A stretch of DNA of 64,000 nucleotides from NCBI RefSeq assembly GCF_002845985.1, contig NZ_PDFK01000002.1, positions 186,001 to 250,000 of the forward strand, read 5' to 3'. Made by a program: the position numbers and the translations under genes. Positions within the stretch are counted from its first letter, which is position 1, and each line of letters starts with the position of its first letter. Source of the stretch: Lysinibacillus fusiformis. Lineage in GTDB: Bacteria; Bacillota; Bacilli; Bacillales_A; Planococcaceae. Shown here one piece after another: positions 18,901 through 27,506 of the stretch. The notes below the pieces were generated by a model. It was not told the origin of the DNA and searched no databases. It saw only the letters and a program-made list of their open reading frames with translations.

Positions 18901-19410
18901 ATTGAAAAACAAAACAATTCACAGCATTTTTGCGAAAGGTAAAAAAGGATTTCCGTTGCAGGCTACTTGCTTTCCTGTGGGCGAGCGCCGAGCCGCTTCC
19001 TCTGCTACCGCTCCGTTTAGAGGCTCGCCTGTCTCGCTATCCCACGGGACTCAAGTAGCCTTCCACTCCAACCCACAAAAATATTGCCTTTTTTAGCAAA
19101 GGTCTTCACTACTCTTTATGGAGGGGTGTTGTCACACATCACTTCTCCACATTGAAAGTAAGAGGCTATCCTCTCTTATAATATAAATAATGGGCTATTT
19201 TGTTCAGGAAAAGACACTTTTGCAGAATGGCTGATTGGAGTGGAGCCAGCGTCACTCCTAGGGGATTTAGCGTCACAGAGGAGACCCTGGAGCGAACGCA
19301 GTAAGTGAAGTGGCTCATCGGACACCCCCTGGAAAGGACGCTGGTGGAACGGAAATCAACCCCTCGCCTTGCTAAAGGTTCTTTTTCTGCTATTGACATC
19401 ACCTTTTTTC
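18901..19410. repeat. Composite GC-rich inverted-repeat element, copy A
   Basis: About 510 bp, homologous in inverse orientation to 57185-57629. It contains two GC-rich subelements: A1 (about 18947-19076) and A2 (about 19231-19358). Each has an outer edge like GGATTTCCGTTGCAGG or TTGATTGGAGTGGA and long inner arms: in A1 GGCTACTTG (18961) pairs with CAAGTAGCC (19052), in A2 CCAGCGTC (19246) pairs with GACGCTGG (19337). The spacer between them (19077-19230) is also conserved in copy B. No convincing coding frame is conserved, so it is a mobile or structured noncoding repeat. Confidence 0.8.
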
Positions 19411-19418
19411 AACAACAT

Positions 19419-19458
19419 AAAAAAAACTGTGAGTGGCTAACAACCACTCACAGTTTTT
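19419..19458 (-). terminator. Terminator of the double-DUF1292 gene
   Basis: A perfect 14-bp stem (19423-19436 with 19444-19457) and T run on the minus strand begins at the stop codon of the gene at 19457-19984. Confidence 0.85.
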
Positions 19459-19984
19459 ACAATTCGTTTAATACATCCTCAACAAAGGCCCATTCTTCAT
19501 CCGTTTCAATTGGTAATAATTCTTCTATAGAACCGTCATTTCCAGACAAATATTGAGCTGCAAAAATATCACGTTCTTCCATAGGTTCATCCGTCGCTGG
19601 AACATATAAAACATACGATTTACCAAATTGCTCAGATGAAAAAGTATGAATAACCTCACAAATTTGATCTGTTCCATCTTCATTGGTCACAGTAATAAGC
19701 TGGGGCTCTGCATCGAATTCATCAAGAAGTGTCAACACTACCTCATTAATCATTTCCCATTCGGCATCCGTTTCAACTGGCTGTAAATTGGCCATTTCAC
19801 CCGTATTGTCATCATAATCAAAGGTCATCGCTGAAATATCCCCCGGGATTTCTTGCCCCTTGTCATCTACAAGTGAAAATAGCACATAAGACTTGTCCTC
19901 TGCATCAAATGTAAAGACCACACGGCATTTTTGCTCTTTGCCACCTTCGACTATTATCGTAAATTCTTGTGTTTCTTCATTCAT
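19457..19984 (-). CDS. Tandem DUF1292 protein (YrzB-like, duplicated)
   Basis: A 175-residue, strongly acidic, cysteine-poor protein made of two DUF1292 units. The first (about residues 7-85) contains CRVVFTFDAEDKSYVLFSL; the second (about 95-175) contains CEVIHTFSSEQFGKSYVLY, close to the single-domain protein encoded 287 bp upstream. Each unit ends with a DAEWE or DEEWA motif. It probably arose by duplication of yrzB plus internal duplication. AAAGGAGG precedes the ATG. Function is unknown. Confidence 0.8.
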   Translation of the reverse strand: MNEETQEFTIIVEGGKEQKCRVVFTFDAEDKSYVLFSLVDDKGQEIPGDISAMTFDYDDNTGEMANLQPVETDAEWEMINEVVLTLLDEFDAEPQLITVTNEDGTDQICEVIHTFSSEQFGKSYVLYVPATDEPMEERDIFAAQYLSGNDGSIEELLPIETDEEWAFVEDVLNEL

Positions 19985-20075
19985 TTGGGTTCCTCCTTTA
20001 TACCTTTGCTGTCATTTATTAAGTGGATTTTATTTACCCCCACGCTATTATTGTTGAGTATTTTATTAGCGGGCT

Positions 20076-20178
20076 CTTGAGTAGTTCCAGTCATTTGATG
20101 AGTGCTGTCACCCTACTTTTGAGCGGTTTCTCTCACTTTACGAACGATTTACAACACTCTTGAGCGAAACCCACATGT
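20076..20178. repeat. Degenerate tandem repeats, period near 21 nt
   Basis: Between the two DUF1292 genes are five imperfect units starting near 20084, 20104, 20114-20126, 20135 and 20157. They resemble CTTTTGAGCGGTTTCTCTCA, for example CTTTACGAACGATTTACAACA and CTCTTGAGCGAAACCC. A similar array occurs at 54975-55110. No coding frame is apparent. Confidence 0.5.
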
Positions 20179-20211
20179 ATCTCCACAATTCAACTACTAG
20201 ACAGAGGCTCA

Positions 20212-20252
20212 ATAAAAAAGGAACAAGGAATGCAAGCTGCGATCCTTGTTCC
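20212..20252 (-). terminator. Terminator of the ireB-ruvX-yrzB unit
   Basis: A 10-bp perfect outer stem (20220-20229 with 20243-20252) lies on the minus strand, followed by TTTTTT, 18 bp after the yrzB stop. Confidence 0.85.
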
Positions 20253-20270
20253 AAGCTTTGAGTTAGAAGA

Positions 20271-20579
20271 TTATTCTTCGTTTTCATCCTCTAAAGCATT
20301 TAAAACGTCCTCTACCATATCCCACTCTGCTTCAGTTTCGATTGGCGTTAATTCACCATCTTCACCATTTTCAGATGGTACAAATGAAGATACGAAGATT
20401 TCAACTGAGCCATCTTCATCTTCTTCTGCGCCTACCATTGAGTAAAACACATATGATTTGCCAAACTCTGGAGATTCATGAACGTGAATCACTTCACAAA
20501 GCTGTTCGTTTCCGTTTTCGTCAATCACTGTAATGTGTTGAACATGTAGTTCTTCTTCATGGTTATGCTCGTGTGTCAT
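20271..20579 (-). CDS. yrzB: DUF1292 protein YrzB
   Basis: A 102-residue acidic protein with a His-rich N-terminus (MTHEHNHEEELHVQH) and one DUF1292 domain (VIDENGNEQLCEVIHV, GKSYVFYSM). The alaS-ireB-ruvX-yrzB order is conserved across Bacillota and supports the assignment. It is 19 bp after ruvX, with GAGGTG upstream of the ATG. Molecular role is unknown. Confidence 0.9.
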   Translation of the reverse strand: MTHEHNHEEELHVQHITVIDENGNEQLCEVIHVHESPEFGKSYVFYSMVGAEEDEDGSVEIFVSSFVPSENGEDGELTPIETEAEWDMVEDVLNALEDENEE

Positions 20580-20598
20580 GCCTAAGTCACCTCATCAA

Positions 20599-21015
20599 TT
20601 AATTTTTGCTATCTAAGTAGCCTTGTAAAATCATCACAGCCGCCATTTTATCAATGACCTGCTTGCGCTTTTTGCGACTCACGTCCGCTTCGATTAGCAT
20701 ACGTTCTGCAGCCATCGTCGTTAAACGTTCATCCCATAACTTAACCGGTAGTGAAAATGTTTCTTCCAACAACTTTTTATAGTCCTCAGATGCTTCTCCA
20801 CGCGGTCCTACCGTATTATTCATGTTTTTCGGATATCCTACAACAAATTCTGTTATAGCATATTCCTTTACTAGCTCGGCGATGCGGTCAATGCCGAACT
20901 CTCCGTTAGCCTCATCAATTTTTACGGTTTCAATACCTTGGGCAGTCCACCCGAGTGCATCACTAACAGCAACCCCAACAGTTTTCGACCCAACGTCTAA
21001 TCCCATAATTCTCAT
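20599..21015 (-). CDS. ruvX: Putative Holliday junction resolvase YqgF/RuvX
   Basis: 138 residues of the RNase H-like YqgF fold. The first catalytic aspartate is in [16 protein letters not shown]; further family marks are [21 protein letters not shown] and [14 protein letters not shown]. The family is linked to pre-16S rRNA 5'-end processing and/or junction resolution. It is 2 bp from ireB and 19 bp from yrzB in one operon. Confidence 0.94.
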   Translation of the reverse strand: MRIMGLDVGSKTVGVAVSDALGWTAQGIETVKIDEANGEFGIDRIAELVKEYAITEFVVGYPKNMNNTVGPRGEASEDYKKLLEETFSLPVKLWDERLTTMAAERMLIEADVSRKKRKQVIDKMAAVMILQGYLDSKN

Positions 21016-21017
21016 TT

Positions 21018-21284
21018 CTAGTCCTCGTTATTCTTTTTAATATAAAATTTAACAAGCTCCTCTAGAATTTCGTCACGCTCAAGCTTGCGAATTAAATTAC
21101 GAGCATCCTGATGGCGAGGAATATACGCCGGATCACCAGAAAGTAAGTAACCAACAATCTGATTGATAGGGTTATATCCCTTTTCCTCTAATGAAGAATG
21201 TACTTTCAACATTACTTGCTTGACTTCCTGTTCCATTGATTCTTCTGGAAAATTAAATTTCATCGTTTGATCAAATGAACTCAT
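21018..21284 (-). CDS. ireB: IreB family (DUF965/YrzL) regulatory phosphoprotein
   Basis: 88 residues of the UPF0297/IreB family. In Enterococcus IreB is phosphorylated by the PASTA kinase IreK and affects cephalosporin resistance. The segment [15 protein letters not shown] followed by [20 protein letters not shown] is diagnostic. The start at 21284 (GAGGTG upstream) is preferred; 18 upstream codons have no homology. It lies between alaS and ruvX. Confidence 0.92.
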   Translation of the reverse strand: MSSFDQTMKFNFPEESMEQEVKQVMLKVHSSLEEKGYNPINQIVGYLLSGDPAYIPRHQDARNLIRKLERDEILEELVKFYIKKNNED

Positions 21285-21440
21285 GACCAGCACCTCGCTT
21301 TCAGAAATAAGGAGATGTGCAGACAAGCTCATCTCCAATTTCTCTTTATTATAACATGTTTTGGCGTATTATCAATTATACCTCGGCATAATTACGTTCG
21401 GAATCAGCCAGAGGCTTTCACTTCTTTTCGTTGAAAGAAG

Positions 21441-24101
21441 TTAAATGGATTTAATATAATCATACACAGAAACTAATGCTTCTTCAAGTTTTGAGGCATC
21501 CTTTGCACCTGCCATCGCCATATCTGGGCGACCGCCACCTTTACCGCCACAAGCTTCTGCAACCATTTTCACAATATTCCCTGCATGGTAATTGCCACCA
21601 ACTAATTCTTTGGAAACCCCAGCGCATAACATAACTTTTTCGCCATCAACCGCTCCAAGAACAATAACTGCTTTTGGCATTTTCACTTTTAAGTCGTCCA
21701 TCATTTGACGCAGTTGATTATTATCTTTCGCCTCTACTTTTGTCGATAGAACTGTCACATCACCAATTGTTTGTGCTGCATCAACGATAGCTCCTGCCTG
21801 TGCATTTGCGATTTTTTGGGATAAGGCTTCATTTTCTCGTTGTAACTCTTTATAGTCAGCCTGCAATGCCTGCACTTTTGTCACGACATCTTTAGGGTTT
21901 GCTTTTAATAATGCTGCTGCCTCATTTAATAAAGCTTCTTCCTCTTTTACTGCTTCATAGGCAACCTTACCTGTCACAGCTTCAATACGGCGAGTACCTG
22001 CACCAATACCACCTTCTGAAACAATTTTGAAGAAGCCAATTTCAGAAGAACGTTTGACATGGATACCACCACATAGCTCAATCGAATAATCTCCTATTGA
22101 TACGACACGAACTACATCGCCATATTTTTCACCGAACAATGCCATTGCACCCATCGCTTTCGCTTCGTCAATGCCTTTTTCTTCAATAACGACCTCTATA
22201 TCATCCCACACTTTCTCATTTACAATACGCTCGATTTGCTGTAATTCTTCTTTTGTAACTTGACCAAAATGAGAGAAGTCAAAACGTAATCGGTCAGGAC
22301 CTACATATGAACCAGCTTGATTAACATGATCGCCTAGCACATCTTTTAATGCACGTTGCATAATATGTGTCGCTGTATGGTTTTTAATAATTAAATTACG
22401 GTCATCACGATTGACCACTGCTTGCACTGCATCTTCTACATGCATTTCACCAGATTCAACTACTACTGTATGAAGCGGTTGACCATTCGGTGCTTTTTGA
22501 ACATCTTTTACGATAGCCGTAAAACGATCATTTGAAATAGTACCGCTATCAGCAATTTGACCACCCATTTCTGCATAGAATGGTGTCTTCGCTAAAATAA
22601 CGAATGCTTCTTGTCCTTCAGAAGCAACTTTTGCTACTTGACCATTGACGATCATTGCAGCGATTTCAGTAGAAACCGTTAACGTATCATAGCCAACAAA
22701 TTCACTTGCAACTGTTAAGTTTGCTAATACTTCATTTTGTACTTGCATAGAATCAACATCTTGACGAGCTGCACGAGCACGTTCACGCTGTTCTTCCATC
22801 GCTGCCTCGAAGCCCTCATGATCAACCTTCATGCCCACTTCTTCTGCATATTCCTCTGTTAATTCGATTGGGAAGCCATACGTATCGTATAAACGGAAGG
22901 CATCTGCACCAGGAATATAATCGTGGCCAGCTGTTTTTTGCGATTCCACTACTGCATTAAAGATTGCTAAACCACCGTCCAATGTTTCATGGAAACGAAT
23001 TTCTTCATTTTTAATGACACGTTGAATAAATTCACATTTCTCCGTTACTTCTGGATAGAAGTCTTCCATGATTTTCCCTACAGTTGGTACCAGTTCAAAC
23101 ATAAATGGCTTCTCAATGCCAATTTGTTTAGCATAACGAACAGCACGGCGTAATAAACGACGCAATACATAACCACGTCCTTCGTTTGAAGGAAGAGCAC
23201 CATCGCCAATGGCAAAAGCTACTGTACGAATATGGTCTGCAATAACTTTAAACGGTGTATTAATATCCTCTTCTGAGCCGAAAATTTCATTTAAATCTAC
23301 TTCGCTAGGACGCTTATATTTACGGTTGGCAAATTCCTCGATTTTTTCAATGATTGGCATGAATAAATCTGTATCGAAGTTTGTTGGTACATTTTGAACA
23401 ACAGATACAATACGCTCTAAGCCCATACCTGTATCAATATTTTGCTTTGGTAGGGGTGTGTATGTACCATCAGGATTATGGTTGAATTGCGAGAACACAA
23501 GGTTCCAAATTTCGAGATAACGTTCGTTCTCCCCACCTGGATACATTTCAGGATCATTTTCATCTGAGCCATATTCTACACCACGATCATAAAAAATCTC
23601 TGAGTTAGGACCAGATGGACCTTCTCCAATATCCCAGAAGTTTCCTTCTAAACGGATTAAACGCTCTTCAGGAATACCGATTTCTTGATGCCAAACATCA
23701 TATGCTTCCTGATCTTCAGGGTGAATTGTGATAGATAATAACGCTGGATCAAAGCCCATCCATTTTTTATCCGTTAAAAACTCCCAAGCATAATGGATTG
23801 CTTCTTTTTTGAAGTAGTCACCAATGGAGAAGTTTCCTAACATTTCAAAGAATGTATGGTGACGAGCTGTTTTCCCAACGTTCTCAATATCATTGGTACG
23901 AATCGATTTTTGTGCATTCGTAATACGTGGATTGTCAGGAATAACACGACCATCAAAATATGGTTTAAGAGTGGCAACACCTGAGTTAATCCATAGTAGT
24001 GATGGGTCATTTATTGGCACAAGTGGCGCTGATGGCTCATGATGATGTCCCTTTTCTTTAAAAAATTCCAAATACATACGGCGAATATCTACTGCTTTCA
24101 T
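21441..24101 (-). CDS. alaS: Alanyl-tRNA synthetase
   Basis: An 886-residue class II synthetase. The N-terminus [19 protein letters not shown] leads into the catalytic domain. The editing domain carries the HTATHIM zinc/editing motif (near residue 563) and the later CGGIHV. A coiled coil and a C-terminal DHH-like domain follow, ending in [11 protein letters not shown]. The start at 24101 is set by homology and AGGAGG; 38 earlier codons are leader. Expression is under a T-box at 24187-24425. Confidence 0.97.
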   Translation of the reverse strand: MKAVDIRRMYLEFFKEKGHHHEPSAPLVPINDPSLLWINSGVATLKPYFDGRVIPDNPRITNAQKSIRTNDIENVGKTARHHTFFEMLGNFSIGDYFKKEAIHYAWEFLTDKKWMGFDPALLSITIHPEDQEAYDVWHQEIGIPEERLIRLEGNFWDIGEGPSGPNSEIFYDRGVEYGSDENDPEMYPGGENERYLEIWNLVFSQFNHNPDGTYTPLPKQNIDTGMGLERIVSVVQNVPTNFDTDLFMPIIEKIEEFANRKYKRPSEVDLNEIFGSEEDINTPFKVIADHIRTVAFAIGDGALPSNEGRGYVLRRLLRRAVRYAKQIGIEKPFMFELVPTVGKIMEDFYPEVTEKCEFIQRVIKNEEIRFHETLDGGLAIFNAVVESQKTAGHDYIPGADAFRLYDTYGFPIELTEEYAEEVGMKVDHEGFEAAMEEQRERARAARQDVDSMQVQNEVLANLTVASEFVGYDTLTVSTEIAAMIVNGQVAKVASEGQEAFVILAKTPFYAEMGGQIADSGTISNDRFTAIVKDVQKAPNGQPLHTVVVESGEMHVEDAVQAVVNRDDRNLIIKNHTATHIMQRALKDVLGDHVNQAGSYVGPDRLRFDFSHFGQVTKEELQQIERIVNEKVWDDIEVVIEEKGIDEAKAMGAMALFGEKYGDVVRVVSIGDYSIELCGGIHVKRSSEIGFFKIVSEGGIGAGTRRIEAVTGKVAYEAVKEEEALLNEAAALLKANPKDVVTKVQALQADYKELQRENEALSQKIANAQAGAIVDAAQTIGDVTVLSTKVEAKDNNQLRQMMDDLKVKMPKAVIVLGAVDGEKVMLCAGVSKELVGGNYHAGNIVKMVAEACGGKGGGRPDMAMAGAKDASKLEEALVSVYDYIKSI

Positions 24102-24186
24102 TGGATAAATTCCTCCTATTTTATATTGTAAAATCACGATAAGAATCCTGCGATCTACATGAATTACACTTTGGAGAGTACTATCG

Positions 24187-24425
24187 AAGAAAATAAAAAA
24201 AGCCCTCATCCCCAAAAAAGGGACGAGGACTTGTCATTTGTCTCGCGGTACCACCCTAGTTGTAAGTAAAAAATGCTTACTTACCTCTTTAGCACTTGTA
24301 ACGTCAGTGAACGGCAGGGATTAGCTGCACTCTGGAGTAGCTTTCGGCATTTGCTGTCGTGAGGATTTTTCCAGCCTAGAAATCCCTTTCTTGTACACGC
24401 ACAAATACGTACTTTTTCCATCATC
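24187..24425 (-). promoter_or_regulatory. T-box leader of alaS
   Basis: The minus strand carries the T-box core AGGGTGGTACCGCG (24243-24256). Next is a terminator with a 12-bp stem (24201-24212 with 24220-24231) and a long T run. Upstream is a stem I-like region with the apical AGGCTGGAA segment. A GCT triplet in GAAAGCTAC at about 24340 is a plausible alanine specifier, but the secondary structure was not computed. Uncharged tRNA-Ala should favour the antiterminator. Confidence 0.92.
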
Positions 24426-24446
24426 GTTTTTACTTTTTCTAACGAA

Positions 24447-24475
24447 ATTATAAAAAAAATCTATTGTGCTGTCAA
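24447..24475 (-). promoter_or_regulatory. Consensus sigma-A promoter of alaS
   Basis: TTGACA (24470-24475), a 17-nt spacer and TATAAT (24447-24452) on the minus strand lie just upstream of the T-box leader. Both hexamers match the consensus exactly. Confidence 0.85.
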
Positions 24476-24500
24476 TTAGTACTACTATGACTAATGCTAT

Positions 24501-25466
24501 CTAAGCAATCATTTTTTTAAAATATACCCACATACCCCAAGTAAAGAGCACTAGAAAAGCACTGATTGCAATCGTTGCAATAGGTGAATCCTGATAAGGT
24601 AACGGCACATTCATACCAAAAAAGCTAGTGATCACAGATAATGGTAACATTATTGTAGAAATAACTGTTAGTAAATTCAGCTTTTCAATGGATTTACCAC
24701 TATTAATTGAAAAATATGTGTCGAGTGTACTGTTAACTAAATCGCGGTATGTCTCTGTAGAGTCAACAATACGTTCTAGATGGTCATTTAAATCTTTATA
24801 GAATGGGATATTTTCTTCCTGTATCTCAAATTTCCACTGACCATTGATTGTTGAAAAAATTCTTCTTTGCGGCATGATGGCCTGGCGAATTAAAATAATG
24901 GCCCGCTTTAGTGCAAGAAATTCCTCAGTCACTACTTTAGGTTGATACTCATAAATTTCTTCTTCTAGTTCATCTATGCGAGTTCGAATTCGCTCTAATA
25001 CTGGAAAATATTCATCTGTAATGCCATCTATAATGGTATGCAATAAAAAATCAGTACCCTTTTCCATATATTCGGAACGATTAACACAAACATTTTCCAT
25101 GTGACCTAGCCATTGCAATTTCCGTTTGTGTACAGTGACAACATAGTTTGGACCCATAAAAATATTGAGCTCAACGGTTGTAATTTCATTATTACTTTTT
25201 TCATTATAAATGGGTGCATGGAAAACAAAAAATTTATAATCGCCATAATTGTCCATTTTCGGACGGGAGCCTTCATGTAAGCAATCTTCAACTGCTAATG
25301 GATGAAAGCCAAATACATCTGCTATATTATTCAATTCATTATAACTATACGCATATAAATCTACCCATAATAAATCTTCATTATGAATAGGTAGTTGTAA
25401 ATCCTTCATGTTGAAATCATGTTGGACTGTCTTGTTGCTGCTATTAAAATAGTGGATTTTAATCAT
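24501..25466 (-). CDS. corA: CorA-family magnesium/divalent cation channel
   Basis: A 321-residue protein with a large cytoplasmic N-terminal domain and two C-terminal transmembrane helices. The first helix ends with the CorA signature (FFGMN), and the YQDSPIATI loop follows. GAGGTG precedes the ATG. An M-box Mg2+ riboswitch and terminator lie in the 5' leader on the same strand, strong context for a Mg2+ importer repressed when Mg2+ is high. Confidence 0.94.
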   Translation of the reverse strand: MIKIHYFNSSNKTVQHDFNMKDLQLPIHNEDLLWVDLYAYSYNELNNIADVFGFHPLAVEDCLHEGSRPKMDNYGDYKFFVFHAPIYNEKSNNEITTVELNIFMGPNYVVTVHKRKLQWLGHMENVCVNRSEYMEKGTDFLLHTIIDGITDEYFPVLERIRTRIDELEEEIYEYQPKVVTEEFLALKRAIILIRQAIMPQRRIFSTINGQWKFEIQEENIPFYKDLNDHLERIVDSTETYRDLVNSTLDTYFSINSGKSIEKLNLLTVISTIMLPLSVITSFFGMNVPLPYQDSPIATIAISAFLVLFTWGMWVYFKKMIA

Positions 25467-25632
25467 TGCACTTCACCTCATGTTTTGTTATTGAGGGAAA
25501 CAAAAGGTCATCCTTTATCGCCTTTTGTCTGCGTTGGTGATCCGAAATGGATGCCTTTTATTTGTTTCCGTTTGCCTAGAATGATACTTATTCGGTTCAG
25601 GACTACTATCCATTTCTCATCACCTTCCTTTC

Positions 25633-25669
25633 ATAACAAAAACACGCCTTCTACGAATGAAGGCGTGTT
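25633..25669 (-). terminator. M-box expression-platform terminator
   Basis: A perfect 11-bp stem (25641-25651 with 25659-25669) and T-rich tail on the minus strand lies between the M-box aptamer and the corA start. Confidence 0.85.
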
Positions 25670-25699
25670 GAATACACATATCAAAAAAGAGCAATAAAA

Positions 25700-25877
25700 A
25701 ATCGTTGCATGCGTGTTACCTTCAAACGTTGAGTTTTAGCACTATGCGGCATAGGAATATGTCCAGCTACGTTAAAAAACACCTTATTTCGATGATTTCT
25801 GTTGACCCATTGGCGTCTCTCGACATTTTTGGGTAGTAGCGTATCTCCAGCATAGGAGCCTCACCTAACGAAGGGAT
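25700..25877 (-). promoter_or_regulatory. M-box (ykoK leader) magnesium riboswitch upstream of corA
   Basis: Read on the minus strand, the conserved M-box blocks occur in order: CGTTAGGTGAGGCTCC, GGAGATACGCT, CCCAAAAATGTCGAGAGACG, CCAATGGGTCAACAGAAATC, ATAAGGTG, AGCTGGA, CTATGCCG and AGTGCTAAAACTC. These match the ykoK/mgtE leader as I recall it. Mg2+ binding should favour the downstream terminator and switch off corA. Confidence 0.93.
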
Positions 25878-25935
25878 GTTATTCTTTTATTCCTATAAAT
25901 CATAGCGGATTGAATTCAAACTGTCAAACTGTAAA

Positions 25936-27369
25936 TCATTCATTTTTTAAAAAGTCTTCTACTCTTTGCACGAATTGGTCCCGTTTATACGATTGATAGA
26001 GCAGGCTAGATAAACGCACTGGATCACCAAAGAAAAAGCGTTCATACAGTGTTTGCCTTGTGCCAAAACTACTCATTGTTAAATCCCAAGCTAAACGAAA
26101 TTTTTTCACTCGCTCTTCGCCTTTATCTTGGAATGATTGCAAATAGTGATCAAGATCTCCTTCATCTGCTGCAAATGCTTTGGCACTTGGTATGGACATT
26201 AAGCCGCTTGCCCCAAGTTGTTGGATGATTTCCGTAAAAGTCGGATATACTCTCGGGAAAATTTGAATGGCTACTTGCAAAGTTGAGAGGTCTGGTCGAA
26301 GAAAGCCGAACATATCTCGCTGTGCATCTATTTCTGATTTTACGAGCATTGCCTTCATCGTTTCTAGTGTCACAATTACATCCACTACTTTTTGTTGTAC
26401 ATGTTGATAATCACCGATATTAATGGTGTCCACAATCGACTGCACAACACCTAATACAAATTCAGTCTTCGCAATTTGCCGAGAAAGTACTTGATGTAAA
26501 CTGTATGCTTGGAAGCCACTAACATTCATAAATTGATTGGCAACATCTACATTTTCGTAATAAAAAACCCGTTCCCAAGGGACAACTACATCATCAAAAA
26601 CAACAATCGCATCCATTTCTTCAAAACGAGAGCTTAATGGATAATCAAATGAGGAATCTCCACCTACAAAAGATTGGCGACATAAAAACTTTAAGCCCTT
26701 CGTATTACTCGGTATCGAAAAGCCGAAACCTTTTCCTTCATCATAACCATTTGTTGATAAAACGAGCAGTTCATCCGTTATGCCGCCTTGTGTTGCTAGT
26801 AATCTCGCCCCTTTAATGATTAAACCTTCACTCGTCTTGTCAATAATTTTGGCAGCAATCGTCACTTCTTCATCCTCATAGTAATAGCGCTTACGGTTTA
26901 CCTGTGGTTCGATAAAGGTATGGGTCATAGTAATATCATTCTCACGAGCATACTCATAAAACTTCAGTAAATGCTCTGGAAAACAATTTGGCTTATCTTT
27001 TAAAAAGTCTGACGCTGAAGCTAAGGCCATTAAGGTCGTATTCATATAATCTGGGCTTCTCCCCATAAAACCATGGGAAGATAATGCCCATTCCCTTGCC
27101 GCATGGCGCCTTTTCACAAGATCTTCTGGCGTCATTACTTGAAGAAAAGACATGCCAACTCTCTGCTTGCTAGTTGGCGATTCATAGGTCATTTTTTCAA
27201 GAAGAGCCCCTTGATGTTGTAAGTCAAAAAGTTTTGCTTGACTCTGCATAATCCCCTTAAATGCAGGATGTTCTGACACCTTTCCTGTCACGACTTCCCC
27301 ATCAATCGAAATATACGTTTTTAAAGCATCTATACGTTCAATATACTGTTGCCCTGTCATTATTGGCAT
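25936..27369 (-). CDS. HpaB-family flavin-dependent aromatic monooxygenase
   Basis: 477 residues of the 4-hydroxyphenylacetate 3-monooxygenase large-component family (YoaI-like). The N-terminal SLDGREV-like motif appears as SIDGEVV, and LVKRRHAAREW, FIEPQVNR, ATQGGITDELLVL and FDDVVVPWERVF follow. Such enzymes use FADH2 from a separate reductase (HpaC), not found nearby. The start at 27369 has AGGGGTG upstream. The natural substrate is not evident. Confidence 0.85.
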   Translation of the reverse strand: MPIMTGQQYIERIDALKTYISIDGEVVTGKVSEHPAFKGIMQSQAKLFDLQHQGALLEKMTYESPTSKQRVGMSFLQVMTPEDLVKRRHAAREWALSSHGFMGRSPDYMNTTLMALASASDFLKDKPNCFPEHLLKFYEYARENDITMTHTFIEPQVNRKRYYYEDEEVTIAAKIIDKTSEGLIIKGARLLATQGGITDELLVLSTNGYDEGKGFGFSIPSNTKGLKFLCRQSFVGGDSSFDYPLSSRFEEMDAIVVFDDVVVPWERVFYYENVDVANQFMNVSGFQAYSLHQVLSRQIAKTEFVLGVVQSIVDTINIGDYQHVQQKVVDVIVTLETMKAMLVKSEIDAQRDMFGFLRPDLSTLQVAIQIFPRVYPTFTEIIQQLGASGLMSIPSAKAFAADEGDLDHYLQSFQDKGEERVKKFRLAWDLTMSSFGTRQTLYERFFFGDPVRLSSLLYQSYKRDQFVQRVEDFLKNE

Positions 27370-27506
27370 GCTGTCACCCCTATACATTCCCTATGTTTTT
27401 GTACTCACCTAGTATATGAAATGTCCAAATATTAGGTGACGATGGGCTAAATAGAAAAGCCCGACTAGACAGTCTAATCGGGCATATACAGCAAATAGTA
27501 ATTATT

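Noticed and set aside
19166-19402. ORFs inside repeat copy A (and 57084-57396 in copy B)
   Set aside because: Frames are not conserved between the two copies and arise from the GC-rich repeat sequence.
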